This document shows positions 1 through 5,923 of a DNA stretch of 12,904 bases, piece by piece (within the stretch, counting starts at the first letter, position 1; the number at the start of each line of letters is the position of its first letter). The notes under the pieces were generated by a model. The model worked only from the letters and a program-made list of their open reading frames with translations, did no database searches and was not told the origin of the DNA. The position numbers and the translations under genes were made by a program. This DNA comes from Micavibrio sp. (lineage in GTDB: Bacteria; Pseudomonadota; Alphaproteobacteria; Micavibrionales; Micavibrionaceae): NCBI GenBank assembly GCA_027051315.1, contig JALTZE010000190.1, forward strand, positions 1 through 12,904, in the 5' to 3' direction.

Positions 1-83
1 GGTTTGTTTTGTATTTTATTACTGTATTTTTTTCTGTTTTTCATGATAAAACCTATTTTTTTGATAAAAAATAAATATACTTG

Positions 84-113
84 TTGACAGGAAGAGTAAA
101 ATTCTTTTTTTAT
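84..113 (+). promoter_or_regulatory. Promoter of tRNA-Tyr
   Basis: A perfect -35 hexamer TTGACA lies at 84-89. A T-rich -10 region (TTTTAT at 108-113, 18-nt spacer, 4 of 6 consensus bases) follows, which would start transcription near 120, about 14 nt before the mature tRNA. The -35 match is strong and the -10 is weak. No other gene could use it. Upstream of it, 1-83 is AT-rich with T tracts and holds no gene that I can see. Confidence 0.55.
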
Positions 114-133
114 ATGGCTTCGAATTATCCCGT

Positions 134-218
134 GGAGGGGTGGCCGAGTGGTTAAAGGCACCAGACTGTAAATCTGGCCGCGTAGCGTACACAGGTTCAA
201 ATCCTGTCCCCTCCACCA
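134..218 (+). tRNA. tRNA-Tyr (anticodon GUA), class II with long variable arm
   Basis: The gene folds as a full cloverleaf. The acceptor GGAGGGG (134-140) pairs with CCCCTCC (208-214). The discriminator is A215 and the CCA end (216-218) is encoded. The D-arm contains GTGGTTAA. The anticodon stem CCAGA/TCTGG encloses loop CTGTAAA with anticodon GTA at 168-170. A long variable arm follows, as expected for bacterial tyrosine tRNA. The T-arm is ACAGG-TTCAAAT-CCTGT. A T5 run directly after CCA may help end transcription. tRNA 3' ends are common integration sites, and the next 2.3 kb looks accessory (SieB-like gene, HipBA), but I found no convincing direct repeat of the tRNA end on the far side. 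Confidence 0.97.
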
Positions 219-240
219 TTTTTCTAGCAGAAAGTTAAGC

Positions 241-633
241 ATGTTACCAAACATTAATTTTATGGATTATTTTAGGGTAATTGCTGACAGCACAAAATTT
301 CAAATATCAGCCATAATTTCTTTTGGAACCGCTTTATTTTTTATCTGGTCAGATGACAACGACCCAACAAAAGTTACACTTACAATCCTATTTCTTTTTC
401 CAGTTTGCATGCTTGTAGTTTCTTTGGTTGAGAAGGTTGGATATAGCATTTACAAAAAAATTAAAAGAAAAAAAGATTGGAATGATTTAACACCTGAGAA
501 AGCAGAATTTATATCATATTACATAGAAAACAATACTAAAACTCGATATGTGAATATTTATAATGGAACTTATAAGGATAGTGGCATAATTAATCCACTA
601 ATTCGTAAGAATTATTTTATACATGGCAAGTGA
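241..633 (+). CDS. SieB-like superinfection-exclusion membrane protein, frame-broken N-terminal part
   Basis: The 130-residue product has two probable membrane segments (about 21-37 and 46-64), then a basic stretch (KKIKRKK, 72-78) and a cytoplasmic tail with LTPEKAEFISYYIEN and a GIINPL motif near 115-120. This layout matches the superinfection exclusion B (SieB) family, best known from lambdoid phages, where the protein blocks infection by related phages at the inner membrane. The family is usually longer (about 160-200 residues). The expected C-terminal segment is present just downstream but in the next reading frame (see the following feature), so this is probably a damaged gene. Start: ATG at 241 with only a weak purine-rich AGAAAG at 229-234. 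It lies 22 nt behind the tRNA-Tyr gene. Family assignment is from memory of the pattern and is moderately secure. Confidence 0.6.
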   Translation: MLPNINFMDYFRVIADSTKFQISAIISFGTALFFIWSDDNDPTKVTLTILFLFPVCMLVVSLVEKVGYSIYKKIKRKKDWNDLTPEKAEFISYYIENNTKTRYVNIYNGTYKDSGIINPLIRKNYFIHGK

Positions 634-754
634 TATGAGTGAATATAGAGGAGAATCACCTTATAGCATGGAACAATCTTTCCCATTCAATATTCATGAT
701 GATGCTTTTAGATTTTTTAACAAAATCTACAAAAAACGGATCTGTAGAAAATAA
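617..754 (+). pseudogene. Out-of-frame C-terminal end of the SieB-like gene
   Basis: The frame one base ahead of the 241-633 gene is open across 617-754 and ends in TAA at 752-754. It reads LYMASDMSEYRGESPYSM, then EQSFPFNIHDDAFRFFNKIYKK. A proline-aromatic-x-(I) motif followed by a short helix with aromatic residues is how SieB-family proteins usually end. Dropping one T from the T4 run at 615-618 would join the two parts into one protein of about 170 residues. I see no Shine-Dalgarno for independent translation of this piece. It is best explained as the tail of the same gene separated by a +1-base frameshift (mutation or sequencing error); programmed shifting is less likely because no classical slippery heptamer is visible. 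Confidence 0.55.
726..748 (-). terminator. Possible terminator of hipBA
   Basis: Read on the minus strand, TCTACA (748-743) and TGTAGA (731-726) form a 6-bp stem with an 11-nt loop, followed directly by TTTTG. It sits 13 nt after the hipA stop codon. The stem has only two G-C pairs, so it is weak. It overlaps the end of the SieB-like remnant on the other strand. Confidence 0.35.
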
Positions 755-760
755 TTAACA

Positions 761-2011
761 TTATAATAATTCGTCTCCGATATGGTTTGCGCGTTTATTA
801 ATAACTTCGCATATGTCATGGAAAATGCTTGATCTGATATTTTCTTTTTCTAACGTTTCTATCAAATCATGCGCCTTGTCCCGGCAGTTTATCGCCATGG
901 CCTCAATCTGTTTTTCAAGATTTTTTCTGGCTGCCGCCGTGTCAGGAACCAGCTTGTACCAATGACGCAGGAAAACATCATCCGGTTTGTATTTTCCACC
1001 TATCTTCATGGCCATTTTTGCGGATAAATCAGGATAAACCGCCGTGCTTAATAAATCATAGGCTGGGGCAAGTTCTGGCTTGTTGCCCTTATAAAGCAGC
1101 GAGAAATTCTTTCCATGTGCATCGGCGTTTCCGATGAGGTAATTAAAAATAAGACGCTCCAGCAAAGCGATCTGGTCAGCAGCAGGTTTCGCGGAAGCCT
1201 CACGCAAAACATCCTGACACCGCGCAAAATTGGGGCCACCTTCACGCTCATATTTTACATCGGGCATTATACCCAAAGCCTGACAAAAATCTTCCTGATG
1301 AAGCCTTTTGACTGTGCCGTTATCACCAAGCACCCTGTCATAGCGCTCTATTAGAAAATAGGGCGTATCATTCACATGGCGGATTTGGGAAGCGGGCACA
1401 TCAATACCAACCAGCTTTGCAAGGCGCATACAAAACAGTTCGTTGTGAACACTATCTTTAATATCTTCAATGACAGGCTTTAAAATGTGCGTGGTAGGAG
1501 TTGTTCCCCGTATCAAGGCGATTTTATCATCGCGCAACCCCACCGCGATTTTGTCTTGCGCTCCGGCGAGGGACAGGCGCAGCCCATCATCACCAGCCAG
1601 AAGCGGACGGCGTTTTAAGAGATCCAGAATTTCCTGCAGCTTTTTATCGTCCAGAATTTCAAAGTCATCTGGCGTGGCTTCCGGCGGCATCCCCCCTTGC
1701 GGATAAAGCGATAGAGCGCCAGCACATTCCCCGCCAATGGCCTCCAGCAAGGAAAAGGGATTCTTTTCCGACACTCCCAAATAACGCGCCAAACGGTGGC
1801 GCACAATATCATCGGGCAGCAAGCCTGAGAAAAAAGCGCGCGCAACATCGCCTTCAAAAATCTCTGCTTGTAATGGCAAAGATAACGACAGAAGCGCATA
1901 ATTTCCGCTTACATAGCTTTCATCATAGGCAAATGACAAAGCGCCGGAATCATTTTGGATTAGCTGCCCGGCAAAGACCTCATGGAGATATACATCAAGA
2001 ATACGGCTCAT
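761..2011 (-). CDS. hipA: HipA toxin, serine/threonine kinase of a HipBA toxin-antitoxin pair
   Basis: The gene encodes a full-length HipA-family kinase of 416 residues (E. coli HipA has 440). In E. coli, HipA phosphorylates glutamyl-tRNA synthetase and halts growth unless HipB holds it. Visible motifs: N-terminal beta domain (1-105); regulatory serine loop RLSLAGAQDK with S147, equivalent to the autophosphorylated serine; ATP-binding lysine in HILKP (K178); catalytic aspartate in GNADAHGKNF (D297); metal-binding aspartate in APAYDLLS (D319). All key residues are intact. A longer reading from 2134 exists, but ATG at 2011 is chosen because it overlaps the hipB stop as ATGA and gives the standard HipA N-terminus (MSRILDVYLH). 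G+C is much higher than in the neighbours (71 of 120 bases in 1681-1800), a sign of recent transfer. The actual target in this host is unknown. Confidence 0.93.
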   Translation of the reverse strand: MSRILDVYLHEVFAGQLIQNDSGALSFAYDESYVSGNYALLSLSLPLQAEIFEGDVARAFFSGLLPDDIVRHRLARYLGVSEKNPFSLLEAIGGECAGALSLYPQGGMPPEATPDDFEILDDKKLQEILDLLKRRPLLAGDDGLRLSLAGAQDKIAVGLRDDKIALIRGTTPTTHILKPVIEDIKDSVHNELFCMRLAKLVGIDVPASQIRHVNDTPYFLIERYDRVLGDNGTVKRLHQEDFCQALGIMPDVKYEREGGPNFARCQDVLREASAKPAADQIALLERLIFNYLIGNADAHGKNFSLLYKGNKPELAPAYDLLSTAVYPDLSAKMAMKIGGKYKPDDVFLRHWYKLVPDTAAARKNLEKQIEAMAINCRDKAHDLIETLEKENIRSSIFHDICEVINKRANHIGDELL

Positions 2012-2226
2012 GATGTGCTCCCATCTATCAATATCTCCATGCCCAGCATTTTGACAACCATCATCGCTTTGCCGATTTGGCAGGATTCTTTGCCATGCTC
2101 CAGCTCTCGAATAAAACGTACGCCCGTGCCGCATGTTGCGGCCAGTTGCTCTTGTGTTAATCCTTGGTTTTTACGGGCGGCACGGATCATCTGTCCCAGT
2201 TGTTTTGTGTCTTTAAGTGCATCCAT
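2008..2226 (-). CDS. hipB: HipB antitoxin, XRE-type helix-turn-helix repressor
   Basis: The 72-residue protein is a single Cro/C1-type helix-turn-helix domain: LGQMIRAARKNQGLTQEQLA (10-29), then the recognition helix region GTGVRFIRELEHGK (33-46), ending GKAMMVVKMLGMEI. The VRFIRELEHGK to LGMEI pattern is typical of HipB/Y4mF-type antitoxins. It should neutralise HipA and repress its own operon as a dimer. Start: ATG at 2226, with GAGAGGG at 2234-2240 at 7-nt spacing. A TTG codon directly upstream would add one residue and is less likely. The stop overlaps the hipA start by 4 bp, so the two genes are translationally coupled, with antitoxin first as usual. Confidence 0.92.
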   Translation of the reverse strand: MDALKDTKQLGQMIRAARKNQGLTQEQLAATCGTGVRFIRELEHGKESCQIGKAMMVVKMLGMEILIDGSTS

Positions 2227-2227
2227 C

Positions 2228-2304
2228 AATAAACCCTCTCGGTACTATTTTAACACAAAACAGGCTGAATGCAAGATAATAAACCTTATCGGGTCTATTT
2301 GGAC
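2228..2304. promoter_or_regulatory. Two repeated palindromic operators flanking the hipBA promoter
   Basis: The 27-bp units 2228-2254 and 2278-2304 agree at 21 of 27 positions and start exactly 50 bp apart. Unit 2 contains an inverted repeat, AATAAACC (2278-2285), 6-bp spacer, GGTCTATT (2292-2299), with 7 of 8 half-site bases complementary. Unit 1 keeps the left half exactly and a degenerate right half. One unit covers the -10, start site and ribosome site; the other lies just upstream of the -35. Two-fold symmetric sites with CC and GG half-site cores fit dimeric HipB (the E. coli site has TATCC and GGATA halves). The assignment to HipB is inference from position. Confidence 0.55.
2247..2274 (-). 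promoter_or_regulatory. hipBA promoter with extended -10
   Basis: On the minus strand, TTGCAT (2274-2269) is a partial -35. After 16 nt comes TAAAAT (2252-2247, 5 of 6 consensus bases) preceded by TG plus one base, an extended -10. Transcription would start near 2240, putting the hipB ribosome site almost at the mRNA 5' end. Confidence 0.5.
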
Positions 2305-2557
2305 GGCACGATACTCAAATGAATAGTAAAAATCCCGTTCGGGTCGTTTCCCAATGGTTGTCGGGATTCGAACTGGTGTATGCGTAAAAACCCCGGTATT
2401 TTTAGACGTGATTTTTTGCTGTTCTGAATCAAGTGTTTAAGTTATGTTTGAAAAGTTAGAAAAGTGGAGGCTAGTCCACCACCATTTACATTACAAATTC
2501 CCCTTATGGGGATTTTTACTCTTATCTAGCAAAAAGAGCGTAGTAACCCAAGAAGCA
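2305..2557. other. Gene-free spacer between hipB and htpX, with hairpins
   Basis: No coding frame here is supported. Items seen: a short hairpin around CCCGTTCGGG (2334-2343); a string resembling the 3' part of a tRNA on the minus strand (2355-2373, GTTCGAATCC and a CCA end) that cannot form a full T-stem or acceptor; a GTGGA/TCCAC hairpin (2464-2479); a terminator-shaped hairpin (2495-2517); and a 9-bp inverted repeat TAGCAAAAA / TTTTTGCTA (2527-2535 and 2566-2574) that straddles the htpX stop codon. It probably marks the edge of the acquired hipBA block. Confidence 0.5.
2495..2517 (+). terminator. Rho-independent-type terminator reading rightward
   Basis: CCCC (2500-2503), loop TTAT, GGGG (2508-2511), then A and T5 (2513-2517). 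Flanking AA/TT pairs lengthen the stem with one mismatch. The T run follows only on the plus strand, although both neighbouring genes are on the minus strand. It may end an unannotated plus-strand transcript, or act loosely in both directions downstream of htpX. Confidence 0.45.
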
Positions 2558-3397
2558 TTAGCTGTTTTTTGCTAATTTTTCCAGTTCACGTACGCGGTTA
2601 TATGTATTTGGGTGAGTAGAAAATAAATTATCCATCTTTTTTAAATGTAAGGGATTTACGATAAACATATGTGCTGTTGCTGGATTTTGTTCCGCTTTAT
2701 GATTTGGAATATTATGAGCTGCTGTTTCTAGTTTTTGTAATGCACTTGCTAAAGCTAAAGGGTCATCAGATATTTCAGCACCACCCCTATCGGCCGAATA
2801 TTCCCGTGTTCGAGAAATTGCCATTTGCACCAACATAGCAGCAAGTGGAGCCAGAATCATTACAATAAGAGCTCCCCAAGCACCTGCTGGACGGTCGCGT
2901 CCTCCTCCCATTGGGGCAAGCCAGAATGCAAAATTTGCTAGCATGGAAATTGCACCTGCAATTGTCGCAGTAATAGTCATAGTTAGTGTATCACGATTTT
3001 TAACATGAGCGAGCTCATGAGCCATTACACCACGTAGCTCTCTTTCATCTAGAATATTTATAATACCCGTAGTTGCTGCTACAGCGGCGTTATCTGGGCT
3101 ACGCCCTGTTGCAAATGCATTAGGCTGTTGCATTTCAATAACATAAACACGTGGCATGGGTAAATTTGCACGCTGTGCTAGCTCTTTTACTATATTATAA
3201 AGATATCCAGATTGAACCTGCTTTGCTCCATACATAGATAAAACAATTTTATCAGAAAACCAAAAAGCACCTATATTAGAAATAACAGCAAAAGTAAGCG
3301 CAATTATCATGCCTGTTTCTCCGCCAATCATCCAGCCGGTCCAACCAAATATTGCTGTTAAACTTGCCAGTAATATAAATGTTTTCAGTCCATTCAT
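2558..3397 (-). CDS. htpX: HtpX, inner-membrane zinc metalloprotease (family M48)
   Basis: A full-length HtpX of 279 residues. It degrades misfolded or damaged membrane proteins alongside FtsH. Visible: two N-terminal membrane segments (about 5-22 and 28-47), then NAFATGRSP (93-101), the zinc motif HELAH (H127, E128, H131) in [13 protein letters not shown], two further hydrophobic segments (about 140-162 and 174-193), and the third zinc ligand E199 in TREYSAD (197-203). The C-terminus has the usual FIVNPL and STHP motifs. Start: ATG at 3397 with AGGAG at 3406-3410 (8-nt spacing). It lies 120 bp behind the second sHsp gene in the same direction, with a hairpin between them, so it may be partly co-transcribed with the chaperone genes. 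Nothing is missing from the active site. Confidence 0.96.
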   Translation of the reverse strand: MNGLKTFILLASLTAIFGWTGWMIGGETGMIIALTFAVISNIGAFWFSDKIVLSMYGAKQVQSGYLYNIVKELAQRANLPMPRVYVIEMQQPNAFATGRSPDNAAVAATTGIINILDERELRGVMAHELAHVKNRDTLTMTITATIAGAISMLANFAFWLAPMGGGRDRPAGAWGALIVMILAPLAAMLVQMAISRTREYSADRGGAEISDDPLALASALQKLETAAHNIPNHKAEQNPATAHMFIVNPLHLKKMDNLFSTHPNTYNRVRELEKLAKNS

Positions 3398-3411
3398 TAT
3401 TTTTCTCCTAT

Positions 3412-3488
3412 AAGATAACTATTTTATAAATCGAACTTATCTTGCCTCTATCCAAAAATCCGCCCCTTGCTAGAATGGCAAGCAAGGG
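3412..3488 (-). promoter_or_regulatory. Alternative hairpins between the sHsp gene and htpX
   Basis: CCCTTGCT (3464-3471) and AGCAAGGG (3481-3488) form an 8-bp stem with a 9-nt loop. On the minus strand it is followed 4 nt later by ATTTTT, so it may be an imperfect terminator of the sHsp transcript. GGCAAG (3477-3482) can instead pair with CTTGCC (3441-3446), which excludes the first stem. A third stem, AAGATAA (3412-3418) with TTATCTT (3437-3443), ends just before the htpX ribosome site. These are direct observations of pairing; attenuation or switching is inference. Confidence 0.35.
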
Positions 3489-3517
3489 ACAGAAATTTAA
3501 TTATATGGTATTATGCC

Positions 3518-4126
3518 TTATGCTGCTTTTTTTATTTCAATCTGCCTTACATTTTCACCTTCAGATTTTGTTATCTCTTTACGTGGTACAGAAATTGTTA
3601 GAACACCATTCTTAAATTTGGCATCAATATTATCTGTATTAACATCTTCTGGTAAAGATAAAATACGGCGGAAAGAACCATATGAACGCTCAACAGAGTG
3701 ATAATGCTCATCTTTTTCTTCTTTCTCATATTTTTTCTCACCGCTAATAGTTAATATATTATCAGCCAATTCAAGTTTTATGTCATTTTCTTCGACGCCT
3801 GGTACTTCGACAGTAATTTGGTAATCTTTCTTTGTTTCTTTAATATCTACATTTGGTTTTAAAAGAATATTAGAAATATCACCTATATCTGCCTTTTGCC
3901 CTAATAAGCTTGGTAATCTACCAATTCCAGAGCCAGAGAATACATCTTCAAATATACGATCAATTTCGCGATGTATGTTCCAAATAGGGTTATTAGCCAG
4001 TTTTAATTGAAAATTATTATTCTCCCTATCTTGTGCTCTATTTTGTACTGATATGTTACTTGCTTCTTCCTTTTCTTCATGTTTAAACCAATTCCAAGGA
4101 TTCCATTTTTGAATATCTAGTTTCAT
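3518..4126 (-). CDS. Small heat-shock protein (Hsp20 family) with long N-terminal arm
   Basis: A 202-residue ATP-independent holdase chaperone. The alpha-crystallin domain spans about 90-182: PNVDIKETKKDYQITVEVPG, ending in the signature KNGVLTISVPR (172-182). The C-terminal IxI anchor motif (IEI, 196-198), which binds neighbouring dimers in oligomers, is present. The N-terminal arm is long (about 90 residues), tryptophan-rich at its start (W8, W11, W13), and carries an NIHREIDRIFEDVF helix near 50-63. It is of the general HSP20 type, distinct from the IbpA-like protein encoded upstream. ATG at 4126 has AGGAG at 4134-4138 (7-nt spacing). Only 28 bp separate it from the yfdX-family gene, so they form an operon. 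Confidence 0.94.
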   Translation of the reverse strand: MKLDIQKWNPWNWFKHEEKEEASNISVQNRAQDRENNNFQLKLANNPIWNIHREIDRIFEDVFSGSGIGRLPSLLGQKADIGDISNILLKPNVDIKETKKDYQITVEVPGVEENDIKLELADNILTISGEKKYEKEEKDEHYHSVERSYGSFRRILSLPEDVNTDNIDAKFKNGVLTISVPRKEITKSEGENVRQIEIKKAA

Positions 4127-4154
4127 GGCTTTTCTCCTTTCCTTTTAATATTCT

Positions 4155-5102
4155 TTAATTATTTCTGGGTTCAGGCTGACTATTTTTGGTTATAGATGCT
4201 ATATACCCACTAATTTTTCTGAAAAAGCCAGCACCTGATTTACCATCGGAAGTTTTTTCTCTAATAACTTTTATTTCTTCATAAAAATTATCAAAATCTT
4301 TCTTCTCACCATATCCAAGTACTTGCGCAAATTTAATTTCTTCTTCTGCTGCATTTAACAAGTTACTAAGACGTTTATCTTCATCTTCTGTACGTTCAGG
4401 CTTTTCTGCTAAAGTTTCTGCCTGAGCAAGAATAGCTTTCGCATTGGCAACTGGTATTGGGATAATTGTAACATCAATAGCCAATGTATTTAAAGCAACT
4501 TGTAGAACTGTCTTAGCCTTTTCAATCTTACCTTCATCAATTAAGGCAGCAGCTTCTTTAAGTGCATCTGGATATGTTGCCATTGGTAAGCTGCTTACAG
4601 TAATAACAGTTTCACTGGCAAGTGTTGATAATAATGCTCTGGCATCTTGAACTTTACCATCATCTAGAAGCTTCCTAGCTTCCTTAACCATTTGTTTAGC
4701 GCGCTCAGTACTAGTTATTATATCTTGGGATCTTGATGTAACACTCACAGGTGCAAAAGCCAACTGTGGGTCACGGGCAAGAATAATTTCTAACTTGCCT
4801 GTTGCTTTTTCTAAAGAAGCAAGGGCATCTTTTGTTTTACCTTCATCAAGAGCCTTTAGAGCATTGCTTGTTTCTTGCAGGGCAGATAAAGCCTCAGAAG
4901 CAATTTGCTCTCTCTTTTTGGCAGCCTGTTTTTGTGAATCTTGTTCAACTTGAACCTTAACTTTATCATCAACTTTTTGATTAGATGCATAAGATTGTGT
5001 GCTAATGGTGGTGCTACCAATAACAGCTGCTAGTGCCAAAGCACAAATACCTGTTTTTAATTTATTACTGTTACATAAATTTTGTCTTTTTAGAATTTTC
5101 AT
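4155..5102 (-). CDS. YfdX-family exported protein
   Basis: The 315-residue precursor has a signal peptide (about 1-39, basic then hydrophobic, ending SYA before S40). The mature part matches the YfdX family: LKALDEGKTKDALASLEKAT (82-101), ARDPQLAFAPV (109-119), LLSTLASETVITVSSLP (157-173), ATYPDALKEAA (175-185), then ALNTLAIDVTIIPIPV and FAQVLGYGEKKDF. Three helical repeats share the pattern L-D-x-G-K-x-x-x-A (85-93, 146-154, 188-196). YfdX proteins are acid- or heat-associated periplasmic proteins with suggested chaperone activity; two copies occur in transmissible heat-resistance loci next to small heat-shock genes. Start: ATG at 5102 with AGGAG at 5110-5114. The sHsp gene follows after 28 bp with nearly the same ribosome site, so joint expression is likely. 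Confidence 0.9.
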   Translation of the reverse strand: MKILKRQNLCNSNKLKTGICALALAAVIGSTTISTQSYASNQKVDDKVKVQVEQDSQKQAAKKREQIASEALSALQETSNALKALDEGKTKDALASLEKATGKLEIILARDPQLAFAPVSVTSRSQDIITSTERAKQMVKEARKLLDDGKVQDARALLSTLASETVITVSSLPMATYPDALKEAAALIDEGKIEKAKTVLQVALNTLAIDVTIIPIPVANAKAILAQAETLAEKPERTEDEDKRLSNLLNAAEEEIKFAQVLGYGEKKDFDNFYEEIKVIREKTSDGKSGAGFFRKISGYIASITKNSQPEPRNN

Positions 5103-5144
5103 GGTTCTTCTCCTTTTAATTCTTCTGGTTTTTTATATATGGCC

Positions 5145-5200
5145 ACACATACATATGTGTTAGCACGAGATTTACCCGGCCCCTGCACTCTAGGTGCAGG
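5145..5200. other. Two inverted repeats in the leader of the yfdX-family gene
   Basis: ACACATA (5145-5151), CA, TATGTGT (5154-5160) is a perfect 7-bp palindrome about 43 bp before the gene. CCTGCAC (5182-5188), TCTAG, GTGCAGG (5194-5200) is a perfect, G+C-rich 7-bp hairpin. Neither is followed by a T run on either strand, so they are not simple terminators. They could be an operator and a stabilising or processing hairpin between the upstream sHsp gene and this one. Function unknown. Confidence 0.4.
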
Positions 5201-5261
5201 AGATAGGAAAATTTAGAATGAGTAGCTTAGTTAGATACTACCTACTATAATAGCGTAGCTC

Positions 5262-5747
5262 TTATTTTCTAGAGCTTTTATCTTCAATAGCCTTACTATT
5301 TGGTTCATTTGTTTTGATTGGAATCATGCGCGGTCTTTTTTCCTCTGGTACCTCTCGTTCTAGATGAATTGTCAATAAACCATCTCTCATTTCAGCATCT
5401 GTAACTTTAATATAGTCTGCTAAACGGAATATCCTTTGGAATGAGCGTGTGGCAATACCGCGATGTAAGAAGGTATGACCTTCCTCCTCATTTTCCTTTT
5501 CTTGTATACAACCAGATACTTTCAGCTCACCATCATGAAGCATAATCTCTAAATCATCCATTCTGAAACCTGCAACAGCCATAGTGATTTGGTATTTATC
5601 TTCACCAAATTTTTCTATGTTATAGGGTGGATAACCCTCGTAATTATCATTTTTATCTACTAAAAGCTGTTCAAACAAATCATTAAGCCTGTCAAAACCA
5701 ACAGTTTGTTTCATTAATGGAGTTGTTAATGTTAATACGTTAGCCAT
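5262..5747 (-). CDS. IbpA-class small heat-shock protein (Hsp20, class A)
   Basis: A 161-residue IbpA/HspA-type holdase. The N-terminal arm carries the class signature FDRLNDLFEQLL (18-29) and YPPYNIEK (39-46). The alpha-crystallin domain runs to about 132 with MAVAGF (56-61), FLHRGIATRSF (93-103) and the DGLLTIHL strand (122-129). The C-terminal anchor IPI (142-144) is intact and is followed by a polar tail. These proteins bind unfolding proteins during heat shock and pass them to DnaK/ClpB. Start: ATG at 5747 with AGGAG at 5755-5759 at 7-nt spacing, buried in a predicted ROSE hairpin (separate entry), so heat probably controls its translation. It is the first gene of the chaperone cluster; the next gene starts 159 bp on. 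Confidence 0.95.
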   Translation of the reverse strand: MANVLTLTTPLMKQTVGFDRLNDLFEQLLVDKNDNYEGYPPYNIEKFGEDKYQITMAVAGFRMDDLEIMLHDGELKVSGCIQEKENEEEGHTFLHRGIATRSFQRIFRLADYIKVTDAEMRDGLLTIHLEREVPEEKRPRMIPIKTNEPNSKAIEDKSSRK

Positions 5748-5752
5748 TTATT

Positions 5753-5817
5753 ATCTCCTTTCATAAGCAAGATTAAAAATAACATAATATGTACAAAGCC
5801 TTACTAAAGCACTTTGT
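5753..5817 (-). promoter_or_regulatory. ROSE-like RNA thermometer in the IbpA-type gene leader
   Basis: In the minus-strand RNA, UUGCU (5770-5766) lies opposite AGGA of the Shine-Dalgarno (5759-5756). Pairs run A5773-U5753, U5772-A5754, C5771-G5755, U5770-A5756, U5769 bulged, G5768 opposite G5757, C5767-G5758, U5766-A5759 and U5765-A5760, with a 4-nt AUGA loop. U(U/C)GCU against AGGA with a G-G pair is the conserved core of ROSE thermometers, which melt on heating and are known in front of hsp20 genes of alpha- and gammaproteobacteria. A second 10-bp hairpin (ACAAAG 5817-5812 with CUUUGU 5798-5793, plus inner pairs) precedes it, as in known multi-hairpin ROSE leaders. I saw no clear promoter upstream. 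Confidence 0.75.
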
Positions 5818-5864
5818 TTTGTTATTACGATGGCTTGTTCGTATTTTTTTTATGTTTGGATCAC

Positions 5865-5880
5865 TAAAAATATTTTTTAA
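5865..5880 (-). terminator. Weak A/T hairpin after the four-paralogue operon
   Basis: On the minus strand TTAAAAAATATTTTTA can fold on itself and ends in a T5 run, about 45 nt after the stop of the last paralogue. It contains no G-C pair. It is the best terminator candidate in 5821-5923, which is otherwise plain AT-rich DNA (including a TATTTTAAAATA palindrome). Confidence 0.25.
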
Positions 5881-5923
5881 TCTAAATATTATTTTAAAAT
5901 AGAAAAATGTTATGTAACTTAAT

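Noticed and set aside
19..219. Minus-strand reading frame beginning MVEGTGFEPV across the tRNA-Tyr gene
   Set aside because: It is the reverse complement of the tRNA, a well-known false protein prediction.
1501..2013. Plus-strand open frame of 170 codons inside hipA
   Set aside because: It lies wholly opposite an intact, motif-complete gene and has no recognisable protein features.
2012..2134. Longer N-terminus for hipA (41 extra residues)
   Set aside because: The extension is antisense-frame overlap with hipB. The ATGA junction at 2008-2011 and the normal HipA N-terminus favour the shorter form.
2355..2373. tRNA-like 3' fragment on the minus strand (GTTCGAATCC, then a CCA end)
   Set aside because: Only 11 nt follow the T-loop, too few for a T-stem plus acceptor, and the 5' side of the stem does not pair. 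It could be a decayed attachment site, but it does not match the tRNA-Tyr end.
5182..5200. CCTGCAC/GTGCAGG hairpin as a terminator of the IbpA-type gene
   Set aside because: No T run follows on either strand.
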